Assembly: GCA_032718475.1 (NCBI GenBank)
Contig: JAUCBJ010008975.1
Coordinates: forward strand, 1-64,000
DNA length: 64,000 nt
From: Nemertoderma westbladi
Lineage: Eukaryota; Xenacoelomorpha; Nemertodermatida; Nemertodermatidae
Reading direction: 5' to 3'
The notes beneath the pieces are model-generated. The model was not told the DNA's origin and ran no database searches. It saw nothing but the letters and a program-made list of their open reading frames with translations. A program made the position numbers and the translations under genes. Within the stretch, counting starts at the first letter, position 1, and every line of letters starts with the position of its first letter. Shown one piece after another: positions 30,926 to 42,040 of the stretch.

Positions 30926-31441
30926 CTAAGGAAAATTGGCACTTTTGGAGTGGTAGAGGACACAGGACATTGTGGAGCAGTGGGGATGGGCCAGCCCATG
31001 GGCCTTGTCTGCCACAAGCCGATGGACTGGGGCAAGTTCCGGGAGGAGCACGGAGCGGGCACAGGACATTGTGGAGCAGTGGCGATGGGCCAGCTCATGG
31101 GACTTATCTGCCACGAGCCGATGGACTGGGGTAAGTTCCGGGAGGAGTACGAAGCGGAGCTGGCGAACTCGCTGAAGTGGGGAGCGAGGCGAGGGAAACA
31201 GGAGGTGTATCAGTTCCGGAGAGGAGTGATAAAGATATATCAGAAGAGATATATCCTACAGGAGGTTTGGATAATGATAGGTTTACTAAACCTATTCATG
31301 GCCGTGGTTATTGGAAGAGAGCCGATGGCGTTTCTGCTATCAGGATCACCTCTAAACTACAGAAGAGCCTTTAAGGTGGCCTTTGAAGGTCTGGTAGACC
31401 ACCCGGGGCTGAAGTGCAAGTCGGTGTACTACAACAGCTAG
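30926..31441 (+). pseudogene. Element B gag-like N-terminal segment
   Basis: Open frame giving TGHCGAV(G/A)MGQ(P/L)MGL(V/I)CH, PMDWGKFREE twice, from a 99-bp tandem duplication (from 30962 and from 31061). It continues through KYILQEVWIMIGLLNLFMAVV to LSGSPLNYRRAFKVAFEGLVDH and ends at TAG 31439-31441. No ATG of its own is evident; the upstream open frame comes from the element A LTR. I do not recognise the family. Decayed coding sequence of the same protein seems to continue in other frames to 32671. Confidence 0.5.
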
Positions 31442-31569
31442 CACCTAGTAGACTGGGAGGTGGAGAAGCTGGAAGCGGATAGACTTGAGGAGAATCGACT
31501 GAAGAAGTCGTCAGGTGAGAAAGGAGGGATGCAGATGAGAGAGAGGCGGAGATTAGGGGAGAGGATTAC

Positions 31570-32671
31570 GTGTTCGAGGCCCTGAACTTGGACAAGCTGA
31601 GGTGGGGATCAGGGAGCTCGGGCGAGTTTCTGGGGGAGGAGCTAGGATGGATGGAAGAATCGCCGAAACAGTCGACATCAGGTTTGCAAGCGGTGCCCAT
31701 GCCATCGGGCTCCGAGGGCGATTCCGTAAGAAAGAGACTCAGGGAACAGGAAGGATGGAAAGTTACGGGTAGAAGCCTAGGCGGAAAGGGACACAGTGGG
31801 TCTACCGGGATACCGGGTCTGGATCCACTCCCAGCAACAGAGGAAGATGACGACGAGTTCGGGGAGATGCCGCCCATCTAGAGGATCGGCCACTCAGATA
31901 TGGACTGGGTGGGTGGGAGAGTGGTGACGGCCAGCGGGGTGAGGGCCTTCTGGGATAATCCTGGCAAGCGGACCTGGGTGCATGAGGAGCCAGCTATGGA
32001 TTTCGCAGGGAGCATCATCAGGTTGGGCGAGCAGCCGGGAATGGCACCACGGGTAGTGTTTGGGGAGACGATGCCGAGGCGGGATGAGGACGTGGATGTG
32101 GATAGAGATGTTAATGTCCAGAAGTTTGGCTACAAAAGGCTCCACAGACCTAGGCGACTGCTTGGGGCAAAAGACGACTTGGGATCGGATGCGTTGATAC
32201 ACGGCTGTGATTACTGCGGGAGGCTGACTCACCAGGAAAAGAGCTGTTTGTATCGATTTCAGAAGGGGACGAGTTGCCTCTACTGCCGCGAGTCGAGCCA
32301 TAGGATGGGAGCATGTCCGAGGCTGCACAACCGCTGCTCAAAGTGTAACTTCCGAGGACCAGTGCGACTGGATGGATGACGAGGAGAAGTTTAAGATCTT
32401 CGAGGAGTGGGCCGACGTCGGCGTTATGACGCAACAGAGAATGACGGCCCAGGAGTTCCCGTGGGGTTTCTTCAACATCAATCCGGAAGCTCATCTGGAG
32501 ATTATCAAGAGGAGACCGACATTCACGTACCAGGAGGTAGCGACAGCGGCGTTGTATGGTGGAGTCATCAACACGCAAAGGTATTTGGATAGATGGACGC
32601 CAGAGAACAGAGGGGAGTTCAGGGATTTTCTGGTGGAGCACGTGCCGCAAACAATGAAAATGATTGTATAG
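31570..32671 (+). pseudogene. Element B gag-like C-terminal part with clustered CCHC knuckles
   Basis: 31570-31881 (FEALNLDKLRWGSG...) and 31900-32379 share one frame and are split by a TAG. The second holds two adjacent CCHC knuckles, CDYCGRLTHQEKSC and CLYCRESSHRMGAC, and the start of a third (CSKCNFRG). A frameshift then leads to 32372-32671 (MDDEEKFKIFEEWADVG, QEFPWGFFNINPEAH, IINTQRYLDRW-like). Together they look like one former protein of about 370 residues with RNA-binding knuckles in the middle and a roughly 95-residue C-terminal domain I do not recognise. It is unlike the BEL gags in this window. Confidence 0.5.
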
Positions 32672-33467
32672 GACGCTACCAGGGGGAATCAGGAAACAGG
32701 AGGGTCATTCGGAAGGACCACCTGCAAAGCGCTTCCGGGAGTTGATAACACCAGCGCCCAAAGAATCGACCACGGGGATTAGCAAGGTGGTAACGGTAAG
32801 AATGAGGAGTTTCAGAGTGAAGAAGCCAGAAGGAAGGAAGCAACCCAGACAAGACGATGACAGGAGGGGGAAAGATCTAAGATGGTTCCTGAAGACGTGA
32901 GGAGCGAACTAGGACTCAGAGGGGAAATGTGGGCATGCCTGGAAGGCCCCACATGGGGGAGTATATATACAAACTCCTAAGTGCAAAATATAACTAAGTG
33001 CAATTAGTATGTACGTATGTAAATAATCAATATAATCACAATGAATATAATCAAAGTAAGTACTATAGTCATATACAACCTTTTCCAATTAGCTACTGGG
33101 ATTGGGGACCACTTGACTACAATCGGACGAGACTTTAGACGGATCTTACTAGCATGGTGTACACATGCGTGGCACCCGAGGAGAGTGGGAATAGAGATGG
33201 GTTGAGTACGAGAGGAGTGTGGAGAGGAGGTGTTGACATGTGTGGAGGTGAGAAAAGTGCAATTCCGATGTGGGGAGCGAGTAGTAAGAAAGAGTGTAAG
33301 GGACAACAAGGTCCGCGAGAAAGAGAGTGAGGGACAAAGAGGTCCGAGAGTAAGAGAGGTTCTAGAAAATCGTGTGAAGAGAAAGCACGTTTGTAGAGAC
33401 GCCAGATGCCTTGGTGCAACATAGCTCGTAATAGCACCAAGGAGGGGTAGTAATATCATACCCAAGG
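32672..33467 (+). other. Element B 3' UTR
   Basis: No clear gene. AT-rich around 33000-33070; the right half (from about 33290) has AGTGAGGGACAAAGAGGTCC repeats homologous to the element A 3' region. Confidence 0.5.
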
Positions 33468-33598
33468 GGGGCGGCCTGGAAAGCCAAGCCCGAGAAAAGA
33501 ACTCCACCCACACCCAATAGTAGATTGGGTTCCAGCGGAATTGAAGCGCACTTAAGGTTGATCCTATCTTCTCACTGGGAAGATAGGATGGGGAGGAG
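33468..33598 (+). promoter_or_regulatory. Three conserved hairpins and polypurine tract, element B
   Basis: Counterparts of the element A structures with compensatory changes: H0 GGGC.GGC / GCC..GCCC (33469-33491); H1 ACCCAAT-AGTAG-ATTGGGT (33512-33530); H2 ATCCTATCTTC-TCACTGG-GAAGATAGGAT (33561-33589); polypurine tract 33590-33598. Confidence 0.7.
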
Positions 33599-34261
33599 TG
33601 TAAGCAGATTCAATTCCACTTCATTACCTACCAGAAAATGGGACCAGTGGCGTTTTAGCAATATGTTGGGGACACAAGATTACCAATATTAATCTCGTAT
33701 CATAACCAACATTGGGGGGGTGGGGTGGGGGGGGGGCGACACAAGCCCCAAAGCCACAGATAAAGGTGAGAGGTCAAACCACCTCGGAGGGAATACAGCT
33801 AGTAGAGGCTAGCAGCGGAGGGGAAATACTCCCAGGGAGTGCCAAAGTGACAATTAGTATATTAGCCTATAGTGGGGAAGGAAGCACATGGTAAGGAACA
33901 GGAAAGCATCCATTGGGTAGAGGGCCAAAGTAGAGTAGGAGGTAAAACTAATATTCAATGTGTGATTAATCATATATTATCTTACATTTACTGGTTTACC
34001 GATCAGTTGTGTTATTCAGTCCAGTCAGTGCAGACTGGTCATAGTTAATGACCGCCACCGCCATACCGGTAACAATTAACTTGTATTTTCTGCTTATTAT
34101 CTACTGGCGTGCTATTATCGTCCGTGTTTATCAATATCGAGAGACAACAGTAACTCTTATTGTTTTTCCCCAACGGCCTCGGCCAAAGCTACTAGCACGA
34201 TCCCCAGCGGAATGGTGACGTGTACATTTCTTACCCGGTCGGGATCTCTGATCCCGTCACA
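33599..34261 (+). repeat. LTR of element B (663 bp)
   Basis: Starts TGTAAGCAGATTCAATTCC directly after the polypurine tract and ends GGGATC-TCT-GATCCC-GTCACA, like element A. It has G runs at 33714-33737. Only one copy is in the window, so the length rests on the homologous ends. Confidence 0.75.
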
Positions 34262-34351
34262 CTATTGTTCTACTTAACTTTGTGCGTATGTGTTGGAAGT
34301 GTTGCTTCCATGTTACTACTAGGATCGGCATGCTGCATTGCAGCTGCATTT

Positions 34352-36518
34352 TTAAGAATGCTGTGCCGGCTTGTCAACAAAATTACACCGCCACAACTCC
34401 CTATCACCCATGACATTTGCTAGATCATCCGCATCTTTAAGGCCAGTGTCCTTTAAGATGCGTCTCAAGAAAGTCATGGGCTGTCCACCATGCTTATTCA
34501 CTCCATGAGGCTGCCAAAGTACAAGATTATGCACTGGCTGGTCCTCACGGCGAAAGCAATGTCCTGCAAAGCGGAGGCGATTTTGTTCTAGTGTCAAGCT
34601 TGGGGGAACCAATGAGACACCTCCAATGTTATATAGTGTCTGGTTGGAGATGTGTGCATTGTACTTGACACAATGTACCCGGCGTAGCATTCTTGTGAAT
34701 GTGCCATCCAGAGATTTGGTGTCCTCAGCAGTTAGAGCCCAGCATGGACTCCCGTAGAGGAGTACTGGAACTACTGCTGCTCTAAATAATCGGACCTTAA
34801 GTTTCCGATTAATTCTAGGTGACTTCCAAATCCTGGAAAGCCTATTCAAGGCTGCCCATGCCTTTCCCTTACGTATTCGAAGGTCCTCACCTGACTTCCG
34901 GATCCATGATCCCAGGTAACAGAAGTCGTCCACATGCTCAAGCATACCATCCTTTGAGCTTATGCTCATCCGATCAGAGACTTGCTGAGGATTTTCAAAG
35001 TTAACTGTCAGAATTTTGGTCTTTCTGGAGTTAATAAAAAGACCAACACTAGAAGCAGCATGTTCTAATGAGCTGAGGAGCCGCTGGGCTCCCTCTAATG
35101 ATTCTGAGAGTACTCCTAAGTCATCAGCAAAGTCTAGATCAGTTAGGTACTTGGCAGGATTTCCTCGACTTCTGGAGCCAGTAGGTGGAGTTATCATCAC
35201 CCCATCATCATTATGATGATCTAAGGACATGCGTAGAACATAGTCAACCACAATAATGAACAAGAATGGTGCAAGTGTGTCTCCTTGGAGGACGCCCCAT
35301 AACACTTCAAATGGTTCTGTGTCACCGTCAACAGTAGACACAAATGTTGTCGAACCATCGTATACTGATCTGATTGCTGCAATAATTTCATCAGGAATCC
35401 CATATAATGAAAGTATGCTGAACATACGTGAGCGAGAGACTGAATCAAAGGCCTTGAAGAAGTCAACAAAGATAACAGCCAGATGCCTGTCTTTCTTTTT
35501 TGATAACTCTTCAATTATCCTTCTAAGTGCCAAAATGGGCTCCATGGTCCCACGACCTTTACGGAACCCATTCTGATTTCCACGTAGCAGTCTCTCAATG
35601 GGATCCCTGATGCGATTTAATAGAATTCTATTGTATAGTTTTGCAGCAATCGAGATCAATGAGATTCCCCGAAAAGAACCATAGAGTGTCTAGATCAGTT
35701 AGGTACTTGGCAGGATTTCCTCGACTTCTGGAGCCAGTAGGTGGAGTTATCATCACCCCATCATCATTATGATGATCTAAGGACATGCGTAGAACATAGT
35801 CAACCACAATAATGAACAAGAATGGTGCAAGTGTGTCTCCTTGGAGGACGCCCCATAACACTTCAAATGGTTCTGTGTCACCGTCAACAGTAGACACAAA
35901 TGTTGTCGAACCATCGTATACTGATCTGATTGCTGCAATAATTTCATCAGGAATCCCATATAATGAAAGTATGCTGAACATACGTGAGCGAGAGACTGAA
36001 TCAAAGGCCTTGAAGAAGTCAACAAAGATAACAGCCAGATGCCTGTCTTTCTTTTTTGATAACTCTTCAATTATCCTTCTAAGTGCCAAAATTGGCTCCA
36101 TGGTCCCACGACCTTTACGGAACCCATTCTGATTTCCACGTAGCAGTCTCTCAATGGGATCCCTGATGCGATTTAATAGAATTCTATTGTATAGTTTTGC
36201 AGCAATCGAGATCAATGAGATTCCCCGAAAAGAACCATAGAGTGTTAGGTTGCCCTTCTTGGGAACTGGCACCAACTTATTTGTTTTCATTTCTTGTGGG
36301 ACTCTTGTTGTACGGTACATGTCTACTATGATGGGATAGATGAGCTTTAAACACTTAGGTATTTTAAAGACCTCAGGGGGAACACCATCTACTCCACTGG
36401 CACGATTGGTCTTAATGCTCTTTGCAGCAGCATTCACTTCTGCAAAGGAGATATCGCCAATGGGAATATCTGGGAGTACAGACTCAGACACTTTTACTTC
36501 TATAAAGTTATCAGGCAA
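34352..36518 (-). pseudogene. RTE-type reverse transcriptase, split by a tandem duplication
   Basis: 36518-35628 begins MPDNFIEVKVSE and contains SIKTNRASGVDGVPPE, NGFRKGRGTMEPILALRR and FVDFFKAFDSVSR, then GVLQGDTLAPFLF, before losing the frame at the duplication junction. 35659-34352 repeats this from ISIAAKLYNR on and continues to the catalytic LDFADDLGVL, a thumb region and the C-terminal WALTAEDTKSLDG, ending in QHS. Without the duplicated 556 bases the RT would be continuous from 36518 to 34352. The RTE assignment rests on the GxLQGDTLAP and FADD context known for that group. Confidence 0.8.
35135..36246. repeat. 556-bp direct tandem duplication in the RTE RT
   Basis: TCTAGATCAGTTAGGTACTT begins at 35133 and again at 35689. 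The two copies run to CCATAGAGTGT and I see one mismatch (AATGGGCTCC at about 35535 against AATTGGCTCC). It is very recent or an assembly error. Confidence 0.85.
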
Positions 36519-38221
36519 TACCCTGTCATTATTGAGGAGCTTTTCAAAGTGGGCTTTCCAACCATTGAGGCGATCGGCTGGTGATTCAGCCTTAACCTTG
36601 GTGGTTGGTTGGCTTTTCCGCCCAGTAAGCAGATTGATCGATTTCCATGCCTGGGATGATTGCCTGCTGTCGTCAGCATCATTGATGGCATTTGTTGGTT
36701 TATTAGCTCCTGTAGATTAACAGAGTACTGCCTGTTCAGGGACCTAGATGCAGCTTTAACTGCATTCTTGGCCGCTGTAGTCTGTTTGAGTCGGGACTCT
36801 TTCTGCGCCTTATGAAGGTCATTTCGGCACTTCTGAATTTTGTTGTCAGTCCAGGGGGCCCTTTTCCTGTTTCGAGGGTATACAGGAACTGTTTCTGCAG
36901 CTGCTAACTTAACTGCTTCTGTAAAGGCAGTATAGCCCTCACAGTGATCTGCCGCCTCAGAGGCAAGAGCCTCATACCTGTTGCTCAGCTGTAGTGTGAA
37001 GCTGGATCTCACACTTGGCTGTTGCAACAGAGAGGACCAGTCATGCCGTGGCAAGGCAGATTTCGTTGTTCTGCTAGCACGCAGACTAAGTCTTACCTTG
37101 GCCACAATAAGGCGGTGATCACTGGAGAAGGGTCGAAGTGTAAATGCATTACAGTCTTGTATAGAGCTCCTGTACTTCCTTCGAAACAGAATATGGTCTA
37201 TCTGGGACTTGTGACCACTGGGTCCACTATGAGTCCATAGCTTTCCAGTTCGCTTCTTGAACTGGGTTCCAGCCGAAAACAATCCATTTCCAGAGATAAA
37301 ATCCTGAAGATGGACAGAATTTCGGTTAACACTATTGCTATAGACCCAGGGCGATGTAGGTGATTGATGCAGACTTGCATTAAAGTCTCCCAGGAATGTT
37401 AAGAATGCATGCTGATCCACTCCATCAGTTGCTGCTTGTAGATTGTGGTAGAAATTTTCCACCTCCTCTACAGGGGCAACACTAGTTGGAGAGTAGCACA
37501 CAATCAGAACCACCTTAGGAAACTTCTTAGCCAGTCTTCCAGAACATGAGAAGTGGCAACGGATGATGCGGTTAGAGATTTGGTCTATTTTGTCCAATGC
37601 TGCATGTGCAGTTGGATTCATCAATAGACCAATTCCACCATTGCCACTATCATCTGCTGACGCGAGGGCGAGTCGCCAACCGCCCCCCATATCCTTAATC
37701 AGAACCTCATCAGTCTGTCCAGTCTGCATTCGGTGCTCTTGAACACCCACTGCGCTAAGAGAAAGCTTATCTGCCAAGGCAGTCAGCTCACCTTGTCGCA
37801 TTGGGGACCCGAGTGTTAGGGTGTTTACTGAGGCTAGTCTAGTGACTTGCCTCAGATTCACCAATGGCTTTGTTGGTCGGGGTGGAACATGAGAGTAGCC
37901 TCCAACTCCAGAATCCCTCTCCCCATCACAATCTGGCCTCCCTGGTGACCCAGGGTTTGGGCCAGAAAGGTCATCAGGAAAGGGACTCAAAGAATTGTTA
38001 GCTGCTCTCTCTCCAGTAGGGGATGAGACAGGCAGCCGGTCAGGAGTTAACTGACGCCTGTGAGGCCTATTGTGTCCGGTAATTCCACTGGCCTCTAGTG
38101 GCCGGACCTCCGCATTGCTAATGTAATCCATAGTGGGGGTTGGGGGGTGCTTTTTTGCCGAGTCAGCTCTCGGGGCAAATACCACACCCTGGTTTGCCAT
38201 TCCACAGGGTGGGTGTCGCAA
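36500..38221 (-). pseudogene. RTE-type LINE apurinic-like endonuclease domain
   Basis: 573-residue ORF. N-terminal 130 residues are Pro/Ser-rich. The endonuclease follows: NTLTLGSPMRQGELTALAD, LSAVGVQEHRM (catalytic Glu region), GGIGLLMNP, FLTFLGDFNASL (catalytic Asp/Asn) and FSSDHRLIVAKV (catalytic SDH). The end (APWTDNKIQKCRNDLHKA, then SLNRQYSVNLQ) is the linker to RT. A frameshift near 36720-36500 separates it from the RT frame. It would nick target DNA to prime reverse transcription. Confidence 0.8.
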
Positions 38222-38599
38222 TGGAGTCAGATATGAGGCCCATCACCCATATCTACTCTGGCGTACATGACCCACCATTGGCTGTTGCAGCTCATCTGCT
38301 GGGTCATGCCCTGTACCCTTGCTGCCAGGTGCAGGTCGCAGTGAAGTGCCCTCAGAGTGGACATGAGAACACTCTACTCCTAACCAGCCATTGGTAGATC
38401 ACCATCTGCCTGGTCAGGCCATATACCTCTGCAGCCAAGTATATGGGTCCTTAATCCAGGACCAAGGGCGTCCTTATCCCAGAACGAAGGGGGTCCTAGT
38501 TACAGGACCAGATTTGCCCTAGTAAGAGGGTCTATGCAGCTACAGGTGGCACCTCCTTTATGCTGCATGGAGGTGGCAAGTTTTCTTGATCAATGACCT

Positions 38600-39889
38600 A
38601 GAATACCTGACCTGACCTTGATGGCTTCCATGTTAGTCTATCATCAAGTATTATACCAAGAAATTTAATTGCATTTTTCCATTCAATATTAGTGTTGTTA
38701 CTTGTTATATTTGGTTAGGATCCTAGGTTCTGTAGTTTGTTTGTTGTTTGAAAGATGATGTATTTAGTTTTTGATAGGTTGAGAGACAGCCTATTTAATT
38801 GGAACCACTTGTTTAATTTATCGAGTTCTGTGTTAGTTTCTGTCATTAATTTAGATAAGTCTTTGTCTAATTTAAGCCTGATGTATCGTCAGCAAACAGA
38901 ATGAATTTTGAATTTGGACTCGCATGTGTGATGTCATTGCAATATATTATAAATAGAAGCGGGCTTAGTAGACTTCCCTGTGGTAGACCTGTGGTGATTG
39001 TGCGCTCTGTTGATTTTTCTTGCCGATAGCTACGTATTGTGTGTAGTGTATTATACGTATTGTTGTTATAATTTACTGTGTCAAACGCTTTGGATAAATC
39101 TAGAAAGACACCTATTGTATATTCACCTTTATCCAAAGCGCTCGTTACATGATCTACCAGTGTTAGTAGTGCTTGCTGTGTTGATCGTTTAGGACGAAAA
39201 CCAAACTGAGATAGCTTGAAGAAGTTGTGTTTCTCGAAGTAGGATGTGAGTTCTCCATGGACAATTTTTTCTAGAATTTTTGAAAAATATGCTAAGACGG
39301 ATATTGGTCTATAATTGATTGTATGAGTAGGATTTTCTGATTTAAAAATTGGTTAAATCTGCCTATTTTCATTTCTTTAGGCACAATACCGCTAATTTAG
39401 GAAAGGTTTACGATGTGTGTGAGGGGTTCTGCTATCAGTGGAAGAGTAGGGTAAACTATAGAGGCTGGTAATTCGTCATGACCTGCACTTGTTTTTTTTG
39501 TTCAGAGTGCTTGCTGTAAGTAGTAGTTGCGTTGGTGTAATAATTTTGAAGGATTTTAGTTTGGCCGTTGGTTGTATTTTGTAAATAATCTAGGGGAGAG
39601 TGAGATTTGATGTGTGGGATTTGTTTATCGAGTTTATCTCCTACGGTAATATAGTGTTCATTAAATGTCGATGCGATGTCTTCAGGATTTGTGTAGCTGT
39701 TCGGTTTCCCTGTGTTACCATTGTGGGTAGTGAGTGCCTAGTTGGTTTGTTAATAAGTAGATTGATTGATTCCATATAGTTCGAATAGATTGTGGGGCGA
39801 GCCACGAAGTTGGCGGAGCCTTAGCGAATTGACACTGTTAGGGGGTGGGTCAATTTATGCAAATAGTTGTCGTCGTCGTCGTCGTCGTT

Positions 39890-39979
<90 letters not shown>

Positions 39980-41700
39980 GTCGTCGTCGTTACGATTTTG
40001 ACATGCTAATAACTTTGTCGGATTTAAAGCTGCCAAGTTGAAAATTTGTAGGTATCAATATGAGCAAAAGTTGAGATTTTTGAGAGACTTTCAGACACCA
40101 TCAGTGCAATGGTCTCCCGCTAGAGGGCCACATGTCTAAACATTAAATGCCCTCCCATTTCTTTGCTTTTAATCCGTTTAAGCTGAAACTTGGCAGATAT
40201 GTATTAGACCATTAGCTGTGACTTTCAAAGGAGGCGAATCCATCTGCAGTTCTCCAGTCTGCCGCTAGAGGGCCAACGTGACTATTTGCATAAATTGACC
40301 TACCCCCTAACAGTGTCAATTCGCTAAGGCTCTGCCAACTTCGTGCTGCGCGAAGTCCCCACTTCGTGTTGTTTTATATCCATTGCATTGCTAAAGAGGA
40401 TTCTTTTTGATGTGCGGATGAGACTATCTAGAGCATTGCGATAGTTTTTAAATTTGTCCAAGTGTTGTTGCTGTGTTGGGTGTTTGCTGTACTTCCCAAA
40501 TAACCTGTCATTTCGTTTTATTGAAGTTACCAGGCTGTCGGTTAGCCAAGGTTTAGAAGGATTTTTTAATTTACATCTCATTAGTGGGAAATGTTCGTTG
40601 TATATTTGTTTGTATTTCGCAATAAATGTGTTGTAGGCTTCTTCATTGGTTGGTTTGTTGTATACTTCTGTCCAATTCGATGTCAATAGCTCCGTTCTGA
40701 ATGAGTTTTGTTTAGAAGTGTGTTTACAAATTTTGTTGCTGGTTTCTGTTGAGTCATTGAGTCAGTTAGTAAGAAAGTTGGTAAATGGTCAGAAATCGCT
40801 GAAAATAAAAGACCGGATTGAAGATTTGTGTTTATTGTGTTAGTGTAGATATTGTCGATTAGTGTGGCTGTTGATTCAGTGATACGAGTTGGTTTGGAAA
40901 TGGAGTGCGTGTAATTATATGACGTCATGAAGTTAAAAAAAAGTCCAGGCATTTTGTTTTTTTTTCTGTTTTTAGAAGGTCAATATTGAAATCTCCGAGT
41001 AGGTAACATTGTTTGATTTCGTCGTTAATTTTTTGTAGTGAGGGATTTAATAAATTTATTGTATCATTTACATTTATATTTGGGAGTCTGTATATAATGC
41101 CTATAATTAGTTTTTATTTTTATTTGTGGTATTTCTACAAAGATAGTTTCGACGGGGGTGTTGGTTTTGTTTTTTAAATCATTGCGAAGAAATGCAGGAA
41201 GGTGTTTGTGTATGTAGGCCAACAGCCCCACCGATTTTATCTCGTCTGGGTTTAGAAAAATATTCGTAATTTGGTTGCACAAATATTTTATCACTTTCCT
41301 TATCTTCTTGCCATGTTTCACTGATTCCTATGACAGAGAATTCAATTTTTACGCTGTTTAGTAGCGAGTCAATTTTGGGGAAATTTGCCATCATACTTCG
41401 AGAGTTTAAGTGTAAGAGCGATAATGTGGGATTTTGTTGGCTGTATTTCTAATTAAACGTATCTGTGAAATAATAGTTACATTTCTGTTAGTGGGACGTG
41501 ATTGTGGGCGAGTTTAGGTCTGGGTTAAATTCCTTATCAAAATCGGCATCATTAACTAGTTCAGTGTCATATTTATAGTTTTCGAAGTATAGTGAATCGA
41601 GGTGTGTGATATCTATATTATCAGGTATACGGTAGTCATGTAGTACTAGTTTGAATCCGTTATATTTTGGAAAGGTAGGGTCTGTGATATACAGTCAGGG
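38600..41700 (-). mobile_element. CR1/jockey-type LINE, heavily decayed and split by a MITE
   Basis: Endonuclease pieces: LLHLNSRSMMANFPKIDSLL and FSVIGISETWQED (41394 on), ISDHLPTFLLTDSM (about 40790). RT pieces: SKPWLTDSLVTSIKRNDRL (about 40540), ESINLLINKPTRHS after the MITE (about 39760), FLDLSKAFDTVNY (39110), GLPQGSLLSPLLFIIYCND and FILFADDTS (38880), and SLNLSKTKYIIF beyond it. Many stops and frameshifts; no TSD or tail located. The motifs fit the CR1/jockey group. Confidence 0.75.
39788..40366. mobile_element. MITE with inverted repeats of about 70 bp and a (GTC)n core
   Basis: Left end GTGGGGCGAGCCACGAAGTT..., right end its reverse complement with two mismatches over about 68 bp and a small indel near the tip. 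Between them are a GTC/GTT microsatellite (about 39867-39990) and the sequence shared with 13510-13935. It interrupts the CR1-like LINE, whose RT text resumes on both sides. No ORF other than repeat artefacts. The superfamily is not assigned because the target duplication is unclear. Confidence 0.8.
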
Positions 41701-42040
41701 CAGAACCATGGAAGAGTGGATTTTTGGAAATGTTTGTAATCTTTCCTGCCTATGCTGGGTAATACGATTTTAAGTGTAACCAGTCATTACACAGTACTCA
41801 CAGAAGATAGCTGGTTGATTTTCTTGCACATTTTTCTTACAATTTTTACAGGGGATTGTTAGCTTAATTTTAGAAAAAAGTAGTCCTGTTTACTAAATTA
41901 ATATCAGGTTAGTACTTATAGTACAGTAGGATGTGGGTGGGGTGTGTGGTGCGTTATGTAATTATACGTGAGTGCAGTTCTATTCTAACTAATTATATAT
42001 AGTTGGTTCACACAGTTATTACGATTAGTAATACCGGTAT
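41700..42040. other. Spacer between the LINE and BEL-3
   Basis: AT-rich; no ORF or repeat that I can name. BEL-3 pol breaks off at its right edge. Confidence 0.5.

Larger units (their letters stand above)
30904..34261 (+). mobile_element. LTR element B, 5' end missing or displaced
   Basis: Internal sequence with gag-like fragments (30926-32671), a 3' region homologous to that of element A, a polypurine tract GGGGAGGAG (33590-33598) and a 663-bp LTR. Element A sits at its left edge: removing A joins element C's hairpin array to ACATAAGGAAAAT of B across GGAGA. B could thus be the continuation of C or a separate element; I cannot decide. No second B-type LTR is in the window. Confidence 0.65.
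34262..38600 (-). mobile_element. RTE-type LINE, decayed
   Basis: Minus-strand endonuclease-RT element. The 3' end abuts the element B LTR (34261); no poly(A) or TSD is identified. The endonuclease ORF is 38221-36500, RT is in 36518-35628 and 35659-34352, broken by frameshifts and a 556-bp tandem duplication. 38222-38600 is probably 5' UTR with no ORF. Confidence 0.75.

Noticed and set aside
39766-40041. ORFs coding poly-Arg and poly-Asp
   Set aside because: Translations of the GTC microsatellite inside a MITE.
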